DNA of 64,000 bases from Streptomyces sp. SirexAA-E (lineage in GTDB: Bacteria > Actinomycetota > Actinomycetes > Streptomycetales > Streptomycetaceae). A program made the translations under genes and the position numbers. Positions 57,741-64,000 of this stretch are shown one piece after another. The number at the start of each line of letters is the position of its first letter. Position 1 is the stretch's first letter. The stretch is from contig NC_015953.1 of assembly GCF_000177195.2 (NCBI RefSeq), forward strand, positions 2,666,001 to 2,730,000. Direction: 5' to 3'. The notes under the pieces are model-generated. The model ran no database searches and had not been told where the DNA came from. It saw nothing but the letters and a program-made list of their open reading frames with translations.

Positions 57741-59953
57741 GCGACCGGCCTCCGGTCCGTCTGCTGCGGATCCTTGCGGCGGGACACCGGACGGGCCTGT
57801 GCCCCGCCGGGTGCCTCCACGACGCCGGTACGGCGCAGCTTCTGCCAGCGCAGCCGACCACCGGTGAGCGCGGTGATCCACGACTGGAGCAGCACCACGT
57901 ACATGAGCTGCCGGTAGAGGATCTGCTGGAGCGGCAGGGAGATGAGGTGCGTCATGCGTTCGCGGTCCAGCCGGAAGGCGTACGCGGCGCAGACGGCCTG
58001 GATCAGCAGGACGCCGAACCACGCGGTGACGGTCTTGCCCGTCGGGCCGAAGACCAGCCCGTACAGCAGGAAGACGTCGATCAGCGGCGCCAGCAGCGGG
58101 GCGACGACCATGAACAGGGAGACGAAGGGCAGTCCGACCCGCCCGAAGCGGCCCGACGGCCCCCGCTCGACGACCGCGCGGCGGTGCTTCCAGATGGCCT
58201 GCATCGTGCCGTACGACCACCGGTAGCGCTGCGACCACAGCTGCTGGACGGACTCCGGGGCCTCGGTCCACGCCCGGGCGTTCTCGGCGTAGACGACGCG
58301 CCAGCCGTCACGGTGCAGCGCCATGGTGACGTCGGTGTCCTCGGCGAGGGTGTCCTCGCTCATGCCGCCGATCCGGTCCAGCGCGTCCCGGCGGAACGCG
58401 CCGACCGCACCGGGGATGGTGGGCATGCAGCCGAGGATGTCGTACATCCTGCGGTCGAGGTTGAAGCCCATCACGTACTCGATGTGCTGCCAGGCGCCGA
58501 TCAGCGAGTCGCGGTTGCCGACCTTGGCGTTTCCCGCGACCGCGCCGACGCGGTGGTCGCCGAAGGGCTGCACGAGTTCGCGCACGGTGGTCGGTTCGAA
58601 GACGGTGTCGCCGTCCATCATCACGACGACGTCGTAACGGGCGTGGGCGATGCCGTTGTTGAGCGCCGCGGGCTTTCCGGCGTTGCGCTGGCGGACCACC
58701 CGGACGTTGGGGATCCCCATCGCCTCGACGACGTCGGCCGTCCCGTCCGTGGAGCCGTCGTCGATGACGACGACCTCGATCGGATAGTCGCTGGCGACCA
58801 GCGACCGCACGGTCGACTCGATGCACTTGCGCTCGTTGTACGCGGGCACGAGCACCGACACCGGGCGGGTGAACGGCTCGCCCCAGCGGAAGCCCTTGCG
58901 GCGTACACGCCGGGCGTGCAGGAAGGAGAGCAGCAGCATCAGCCCGAAGCGGGTGATCACCAGGACGCCGATGACGGCCAGCCCGACCACCAGGACGCTG
59001 GTGACGTGCTCCGAGATGTCCACGGCGTAGACGAAGGCCTTGCCCTTCCAGAGCGCGAACCCGGTGGCCGGGGTGTGCGCGCTGGGGGCGCCGAGGGCGG
59101 CGGTGAGATTGGTGAACTCGTAACCGCGGTCCTGCATGCGGGGCAGGAACTTGTCCAGGGCGGCCACGGTCTGCGACCGGTCGCCTCCGGAGTCGTGCAT
59201 CAGGATGACGGCGCCCTTGCCGTGCCGGGGCGTCGCCTGGTCGATGATCGCGCGGACGCCCGGGCGCTTCCAGTCCTCGCTGTCGGTGTCGTTCACGACG
59301 GTGAGGTAGCCGCGGCTGCCTATGTACTGCGTGACCGGCCACGACTTGTTGTCCATGGCGTCGGAGAACGAGGAGTACGGCGGCCGGAACAGGGACGTAC
59401 GGATACCTGCCGCGCCCGCCAGCACCAGCTGGTTCTGGGAGAGTTCCCAGTCGATGCGGCCGGTGGACTGGTACGAGAGGTCCGGGTGGTTGAAGGTGTG
59501 CAGCCCGACCTCGTGGCCCTCGTCGACCATGCGCTGCACGAGCGCCGGATAGCGCGAGGCCATCGTGCCGGTGACGAAGAAGACGCCGTGCGCGTCGTAC
59601 TTCTTCAGCTGGTCCAGGACCTTCGGGGTCCAGACGGGGTCCGGGCCGTCGTCGAAGGTCAGGACTATCTTGTGGTCGGGTATGCGGAGCGTCTTGGCGC
59701 GCTCACCGGGCGTTCGCGCGTCGATGACCGGGCCGCCGTCGAGCACCTCGTCGGGTACGTGGCTGGTGGAGGCCGGCGGCTGGACGCGGTGGTCCGCGAG
59801 GATCTCGCTGTGTACGTAGCCACGCAGCATCAGCATGGCGAGCAGGGCCACGAGGAGGAGGGACGGGAGCAGGTAGCGCATCGGCAGCCTGCGCCGGGTG
59901 GTCCGCTTCTTCTTCCTCGGGTTGTGCCTGCCCCGCGGGGCGGGGGTTGTCAT
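57737..59953 (-). CDS. matB: MatB: bifunctional polysaccharide deacetylase / GT2 glycosyltransferase (poly-beta-1,6-GlcNAc synthesis)
   Basis: This 738-residue membrane enzyme of the mat locus makes extracellular poly-N-acetylglucosamine that drives hyphal aggregation in Streptomyces. After one N-terminal helix (YLLPSLLLVALLAMLML) comes a NodB deacetylase with IVLTFDDGPDP, HTFNHPD, FRPPYS and ILMHDSGG. After a second helix the GT2 domain has VSVLVPAYNE, VVIDDGSTDGT, MMDGDT, EDTDVTM and the QRYRW acceptor motif, followed by C-terminal helices. The start abuts the matA stop (TAGATG). Assignment rests on this fusion plus the MatA-like partner. Confidence 0.88.
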   Translation of the reverse strand: MTTPAPRGRHNPRKKKRTTRRRLPMRYLLPSLLLVALLAMLMLRGYVHSEILADHRVQPPASTSHVPDEVLDGGPVIDARTPGERAKTLRIPDHKIVLTFDDGPDPVWTPKVLDQLKKYDAHGVFFVTGTMASRYPALVQRMVDEGHEVGLHTFNHPDLSYQSTGRIDWELSQNQLVLAGAAGIRTSLFRPPYSSFSDAMDNKSWPVTQYIGSRGYLTVVNDTDSEDWKRPGVRAIIDQATPRHGKGAVILMHDSGGDRSQTVAALDKFLPRMQDRGYEFTNLTAALGAPSAHTPATGFALWKGKAFVYAVDISEHVTSVLVVGLAVIGVLVITRFGLMLLLSFLHARRVRRKGFRWGEPFTRPVSVLVPAYNERKCIESTVRSLVASDYPIEVVVIDDGSTDGTADVVEAMGIPNVRVVRQRNAGKPAALNNGIAHARYDVVVMMDGDTVFEPTTVRELVQPFGDHRVGAVAGNAKVGNRDSLIGAWQHIEYVMGFNLDRRMYDILGCMPTIPGAVGAFRRDALDRIGGMSEDTLAEDTDVTMALHRDGWRVVYAENARAWTEAPESVQQLWSQRYRWSYGTMQAIWKHRRAVVERGPSGRFGRVGLPFVSLFMVVAPLLAPLIDVFLLYGLVFGPTGKTVTAWFGVLLIQAVCAAYAFRLDRERMTHLISLPLQQILYRQLMYVVLLQSWITALTGGRLRWQKLRRTGVVEAPGGAQARPVSRRKDPQQTDRRPVA

Positions 59954-60643
59954 CTACTGAGCGCCTTCATGTGGTTGCACCGACGATTCCGAGGGATCCG
60001 CGGTCGGTGGCGGAGTGACCACGACGGGGTCCCCCGGTTCCGTCGACGGTGAGGTGGGGCCGTCCGCGTCCGGCTCGGAGGCCGAGGGGCCGGGGTTCGG
60101 GTCCTCGGCGACCTGGCCGCCGGAGGGCGGTACCGAGGTCCTGGGCGCCGAGACGCCGGTGCCGGCCGCGGTTCCCGGCGCCGACACCGAGCCCCCCGTG
60201 GACGGTTCCGAGGCGGTGCCGGTGTCCACGGCCGACGTGGAGGAGGTGGGGGCGGCGTCCGCGGAATCGCTCACCGTGCCGGTGCTGACGGACGGCGCGG
60301 GGCGCACCTCGACCTCGTCGGCCTGCTTCTCCTCCTGCCCGGATATGGGCAGCCAGGGGGCGCTGGAGTTCCCGCCGAGCACGGCGAGCACCAGCGTCGC
60401 CGCGTAGACGGCGCAGATCGTGGCCAGGAACCAGCCCAGCCGCCGGTAGGTCTTGCTGCGACGACCGCTCTCGTCGACGAAGACCGGGCCCTCCGCGGGA
60501 TCCGGAGGGCTGGGCTGCACCGGCAGGTCGGCGAGCTGCCGGCCGAGTCCGTCCAGTCGGATGGTGGCATCGTTCGGTTCGTGCGTATGCCCGGTGCGAG
60601 CACCTTCGCGCCAATTGTCCACAGCTGTATGCACTTCCCCCAC
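59954..60643 (-). CDS. matA: MatA-like membrane protein with disordered outer domain
   Basis: The 229-residue protein has a cytoplasmic start, one membrane helix (about 70-90, LGWFLATICAVYAATLVLAVL) and a long Ser/Thr/Pro/Glu-rich outer region without domains. It immediately precedes matB (stop TAG followed directly by ATG). In S. coelicolor the equivalent gene matA is needed with matB for pellet formation, presumably as its accessory subunit. GTG 60643 is used; later GTGs at 60634 and 60622 are possible. Confidence 0.72.
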   Translation of the reverse strand: MGEVHTAVDNWREGARTGHTHEPNDATIRLDGLGRQLADLPVQPSPPDPAEGPVFVDESGRRSKTYRRLGWFLATICAVYAATLVLAVLGGNSSAPWLPISGQEEKQADEVEVRPAPSVSTGTVSDSADAAPTSSTSAVDTGTASEPSTGGSVSAPGTAAGTGVSAPRTSVPPSGGQVAEDPNPGPSASEPDADGPTSPSTEPGDPVVVTPPPTADPSESSVQPHEGAQ

Positions 60644-60763
60644 TCAATGAACCAGGCGCGTGGGAATGACTGGTTTTATGCCGCGATTCGGGCACCCCCG
60701 CCTCGGTTCGCGACTCCCACCACTACGCGCCGGAGACCTGAATGTAGCGCACGCGGGAGGCCG

Positions 60764-61759
60764 TCAGGCCCGCGTCTCAGGGGTTGTTCTGCAACGGTGA
60801 CGCATGAGTGATGCATCGGTGTCTGGCAGCCAAGATCCAGATGGCTGCACCATCCACCCTTCCCTGGCAGCGATTTCGTCGACCGCCGCGCACAGGGCGC
60901 GCAGGCCGGGATGGTCGGCCCCGCTCCGCCACACCATGAGCAGCGGAGAGAGCGGGACCGGGCGCACCAAGGGACGCACGACCGTTCCGGGCAGTTCCGG
61001 AAAGTCGACGACCGTCAGCACAGGGTGACCGTTCTTTTCCATCACCCGTTGGAATTCGGCCACTCCCACGGCGAGCGGCGCGGGCGGGGCGAGCGCGATG
61101 TCCCAGGCGTCGAAAAGACGTGCGGCAAGATCGGTCCACTCCAGGGTGCGCGTATTGCCCGCCCCCGCGTAGACGGTTTCTCCGGACAGATCCCCCAGGG
61201 CGACGACCTCGCGCGCGGCCAGAGGGTGATCGTTCCGGAGCAGCACGGCCATCGGCTCGTACCGCACCGGGTGTACGGAGAGCTGGGCGAGGACGGCGGG
61301 GTCCAGCCCGGCGGCCCGGCCGAAGGAGACGTCGAGCCGTCCGGCGAGCACCTCACCGGCAGCCCACGTCAGCCCGCTCTCGAAGCGGGCCATCAGCTCG
61401 CACTCGGGGGCCAGCTGCCGCGCCCTGGCGAGGACCCTGGAGGCCGTCATCCCGTCCGTGTTGAGATCGACGAGCAGCGGCCGGGCGGCAGGATCGGCGA
61501 AGGCTGCGGTGAGCGCGGTGTGGGCGTCGAGCACCCGGCGGGCGTACGGCAGCAGCCGCTCCCCGTCGGCGGTGAGCGTCACCTGACGGGTGGTACGGAC
61601 GAAGAGCGCGCCGCCGAGCTCGCGCTCCAGCCGACGGATGTCCCGGCTGAGCGCCTGCTGCGCGACGTAGAGCCGAGCGGCGGCCCGCGTGAAGTGCAGG
61701 TCCTCCGCGACGGCGACGAAGAAGCGCAGGAGCCGGGGGTCGATGTCGCGGACGGTCAC
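60764..61759 (-). CDS. LysR family transcriptional regulator
   Basis: This 331-residue protein has the LysR HTH (LRFFVAVAEDLHFTRAAARLYVAQQALSRDIRRLERELG, residues 10-50) and a substrate-binding domain (for example SGLTWAAGEVLAGRLDVSFG). GTG 61759 starts at the domain. It is divergent from an MFS exporter gene across 83 bases, which makes that gene the likely target. Confidence 0.9.
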   Translation of the reverse strand: MTVRDIDPRLLRFFVAVAEDLHFTRAAARLYVAQQALSRDIRRLERELGGALFVRTTRQVTLTADGERLLPYARRVLDAHTALTAAFADPAARPLLVDLNTDGMTASRVLARARQLAPECELMARFESGLTWAAGEVLAGRLDVSFGRAAGLDPAVLAQLSVHPVRYEPMAVLLRNDHPLAAREVVALGDLSGETVYAGAGNTRTLEWTDLAARLFDAWDIALAPPAPLAVGVAEFQRVMEKNGHPVLTVVDFPELPGTVVRPLVRPVPLSPLLMVWRSGADHPGLRALCAAVDEIAAREGWMVQPSGSWLPDTDASLMRHRCRTTPETRA

Positions 61760-61842
61760 CCGCAGAATTTACAACAGGGGTGCGTGAATGAGCGCCGATC
61801 AGGTGTTGGACGGTACGGTCCCGCGGCCACCAGGCTTGTCGC

Positions 61843-63081
61843 GTGCCTCAGGAATCCATAGCCGCCCGTCCCGCGCCCGTCGGCAACCCCTACCTCCGAC
61901 TGCTCTCCACCCCCGGCGCCCGCGCCTTCACGGCGGGCAACCTCCTTGCCCGGTTGCCCATGGGGATGTTCAGCGTCAGCGCCGTCATCATGATCGCCGG
62001 GGCGCACGGCTCGTACGCGCTGGCCGGCGCGGTCACCGCGACCGGCCTCGCCGCGACCGCCGTCGTCGCCCCCTGGACGGCCCGTCTGGTCGACCGGTAC
62101 GGCCAGGCCAGGATCGCGGTCCCGGCCACCGCGCTCGCCGTACTCGGCTCGCTGGCCCTGGTGCTGTGCGTGCACTTCGACGCACCGGTCTGGACGCTCT
62201 TCGTCGCGTATGCCGCCACCGCCACCACCCCGAACACCGGCGGCATGTCCCGCGCCCGCTGGGCCCATCTGCACCGGGGCGATCCGGCGTCCCTGCACAC
62301 CGCGAACTCCTTCGAGCAGGCCGCGGACGAGCTCTGCTTCATGCTGGGCCCGGTGCTGGCCGCCACCCTGTGCGGGGCGCTCTTCCCCGAGGCGGGGACC
62401 GTGACCGGCGCGGTCCTGCTGATGACCGGCATCCTGATCTTCGCCGCGCAGCGGGCGACCGAACCGCCGGTGGCACCCCGCACGACGGCCACCACCTCCC
62501 CCTTCCGCAGCCCCGGGATGCCCGCGCTGCTGGCCGTCTTCCTGGCCACCGGGGCCGTCTTCGGTTCGCTGGAGGTCGTCTCCATCGCCCATGCCGGAGG
62601 GGCGATCCTGGCCCTCCAGGCCGCCGGTTCCTGTGTGGCGGGATTGGTCTACGGCTCGATGCGCCCCGCCGGGAACGTGAACCGCAGGCTGCTGCTGTGC
62701 CTGGCCTCCATGACGGTCCTGATGTCGCTGCCGCTGCTGGCCGCCGCCACGACCGGCTCGCTTCCCGTGCTGGCCGGCTGCCTGCTGCTGGCGGGTGCGG
62801 CCACGGCCCCGACCATGGTCAGCGGCATGACCCTGGTCCAGCGCTTCACCCCGCGGGGGCAGCTCAACGAGGGCATGACCCTCGCGGTCACCGCCATGCT
62901 GGGCGGTGTGGCCGCGGGCTCGGCGGCCGGTGGCTGGCTGGTGGAGCACGCGGGCGCGGTGACCGGTTACACGGCGCCGCTGTGCGCGGCGGCCCTGGCC
63001 CTCGTCACCGCGACGACGGCCCACGCGGTGCGGCGAGCCCCGGCACCGGGCCCGACCCCGCCGCGTACCCCTGAGGAATGA
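61843..63081 (+). CDS. MFS transporter, divergent from the LysR regulator
   Basis: This 412-residue protein with twelve helices begins YLRLLSTPGARAFTAGNLLARLPMGMFSVSAVIMI. The basic inter-helix motif is WTARLVDRYGQARIAV. GTG 61843 has no Shine-Dalgarno site, but a CAGGCT sequence lies six bases upstream with TTGGAC further upstream, so a leaderless transcript is likely. Substrate unknown; control by the neighbouring LysR-type protein is expected. Confidence 0.85.
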   Translation: MPQESIAARPAPVGNPYLRLLSTPGARAFTAGNLLARLPMGMFSVSAVIMIAGAHGSYALAGAVTATGLAATAVVAPWTARLVDRYGQARIAVPATALAVLGSLALVLCVHFDAPVWTLFVAYAATATTPNTGGMSRARWAHLHRGDPASLHTANSFEQAADELCFMLGPVLAATLCGALFPEAGTVTGAVLLMTGILIFAAQRATEPPVAPRTTATTSPFRSPGMPALLAVFLATGAVFGSLEVVSIAHAGGAILALQAAGSCVAGLVYGSMRPAGNVNRRLLLCLASMTVLMSLPLLAAATTGSLPVLAGCLLLAGAATAPTMVSGMTLVQRFTPRGQLNEGMTLAVTAMLGGVAAGSAAGGWLVEHAGAVTGYTAPLCAAALALVTATTAHAVRRAPAPGPTPPRTPEE

Positions 63082-63360
63082 GCCGCCCGCCCGAGTTCCG
63101 GGCCGGTAATTCGACTCCGGATCGACCCGGTACGCAACAAGAGGGCGCTCGGAACATCGGACGATGCTCTCTACCGACATTCAGGGCGCATATCCCTGTC
63201 GATCCACCGCACATGATCTCCGGTACCCGCATTCAGGTGATTTCCCCGCGGGCCCTGCTGAACGGATGAATTCATTCGTAAGATGCTCGGTGATCGCCAG
63301 GCCGATACGTCCGCACATACGCAGCGCATTGTCGGCCCCACGCTCATATCGAAGGAAAAT

Positions 63361-63711
63361 ATGTTCTCCATGACGAGGAACGCCCCGCGCACCCTGGCCG
63401 CGGCGCTGGCCGCAGCCGCCGCCTTCACCCTGGGCGGTCCGGTCGCCACGGCCTCCGCCATCGACCATGTCACCTGCGACCCCGACGCGGGGTTCCTGAA
63501 GATCTGGTCGCACAACAACGGGCGTCAGAGCGTGGACTGCTACGCGAACCGCGGGAAGACCGACTTCGGCGGCTGGTGGGTCGACCAGATCTCCACCGGC
63601 AACAACGACGTCAAGTACTACGACGCCAACGGCGACGTCGTGAAGATCGCCCGATGGAGCAACGTCAAGTACAACAACACGCCGAAGGTCAAGGCCATCG
63701 AAATTCTGTAG
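63361..63711 (+). CDS. Secreted homologue of Streptomyces killer toxin-like protein (beta/gamma-crystallin fold)
   Basis: The 116-residue product has a signal peptide of 33 residues (ending ATASA) and an 83-residue mature domain beginning IDHVTCDPDAG. Segments such as FLKIWSHNNGRQSVDCYANRG, GGWWVDQISTGNND and YYDANGDVV match the SKLP toxin of Streptomyces (84 aa, beta/gamma-crystallin fold, active against yeast and filamentous fungi). Two cysteines (mature 6 and 27) could form a disulphide. AAGGA lies six bases before ATG 63361. It stands alone with its own terminator. Confidence 0.82.
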   Translation: MFSMTRNAPRTLAAALAAAAAFTLGGPVATASAIDHVTCDPDAGFLKIWSHNNGRQSVDCYANRGKTDFGGWWVDQISTGNNDVKYYDANGDVVKIARWSNVKYNNTPKVKAIEIL

Positions 63712-63732
63712 GGCCCGCGCCACGACGCGGAA

Positions 63733-63773
63733 AAGCCTCCGCCCCGCGAGTGGAACTCGCGGGGCGGAGGCTT
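63733..63773. terminator. Terminator after the SKLP-like gene and after ssrA
   Basis: A perfect 19-bp stem (63733-63751 with 63755-63773) with a 3-base loop. It lies between the rightward SKLP-like gene and the leftward tmRNA 3' end and can serve both. Confidence 0.85.
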
Positions 63774-63781
63774 ACATGGGG

Positions 63782-64000
63782 TGGTGGAGATGGCGGGAAT
63801 CGAACCCGCGTCCAACGGTGCGGAACCAGGGCTTCTCCGAGTGCAGTTCGCTGCGCTTTTCTCGGCCCCGGAGGTCACGCGAACAAGCCTCCGACAGGCC
63901 CAGTCACTGTTTGATTTCCTTCTAGGCCCCGTGACCGGGCTTAGAAGTTTAGATCCCTAAATGATGCCAGGATCCGGGTCGGGATCACCCCCGGGCTGAC
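63782..64000 (-). ncRNA. ssrA: tmRNA (ssrA), 3' part, 5' end beyond the window
   Basis: The minus strand ends in CGGGTTCGATTCCCGCC, the T arm of the tRNA-like domain, then ATCTCCACCA with encoded CCA at 63784-63782. Upstream the conserved streptomycete tmRNA pseudoknot segments are present, including GGATCCTGGCATCATTTAGG, GGAAATCAAACAGTGACTGG and GGGGCCGAGAAAAGCG. The tag-encoding ORF and 5' acceptor strand lie past position 64000. tmRNA rescues stalled ribosomes and tags the peptide for ClpP-type proteolysis. Confidence 0.93.

Overview
The window is chromosomal DNA from a Streptomyces-type actinomycete. It is about 70% GC, with strong third-position GC bias, GTG/TTG starts, perfect GC-rich hairpin terminators, an SsgA-like sporulation protein (11680-12156), a matAB aggregation locus (57737-60643) and a Streptomyces-type tmRNA at the right edge. 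From memory, the gene order from clpS to ssrA follows the conserved core of the S. coelicolor chromosome around SCO2911-SCO2966. That placement is inference, because no search was run.

Layout. 1-5400 is a housekeeping block: a JAMM peptidase (partial), an amino-acid permease, DUF2017, clpS, and the NAD-salvage pair pncB/pncA. 5400-13530 holds an M6 secreted metalloprotease, two RDD membrane proteins, ssgG and a GlcD-type flavoprotein. 13620-25100 holds a TPR protein, hpd with its divergent Lrp regulator, an ArsR-type regulator/small ORF/MFS operon under a striking phased operator, a Lon-like protease, an IclR regulator, a DEAH helicase and another MFS exporter. A divergent tRNA-Cys sits at 25294.

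25465-34105 is the accessory part. Two leftward gene sets flank a rightward rraA. They encode WXG100/ESX-like proteins, a 697-residue protein, two lipoproteins and a mycosin protease, with no secretion machinery present. The mycosin gene appears to have lost a proline-rich tail through an amber codon.

34222-39435 is a three-gene molybdenum hydroxylase operon. Its large subunit lacks the usual catalytic Glu, and its iron-sulphur subunit carries about 450 low-complexity residues at the N-terminus. 39685-44450 is a GH20 hexosaminidase with a sugar ABC importer lacking an ATPase. 44672-49638 holds DUF3039, YqgE, murA, hupA and malic enzyme. Upstream of malic enzyme lies a candidate sigma-R promoter, a 15-codon Arg-rich leader ORF and a terminator hairpin overlapping the leader. 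50063-55573 holds a HelD-type helicase, a CGNR protein, two GNATs and a HemD/winged-helix fusion. Next to hemD is an internally deleted narK remnant.

56226-60643 is matA-matB plus an acyltransferase (surface poly-GlcNAc). Then come a LysR/MFS divergent pair, a secreted homologue of the Streptomyces killer-toxin-like protein, and the 3' half of ssrA.

The best candidates for something undescribed are the leader/attenuator at 49843-50018, the orphan ESX-like island, and the active-site-altered hydroxylase.
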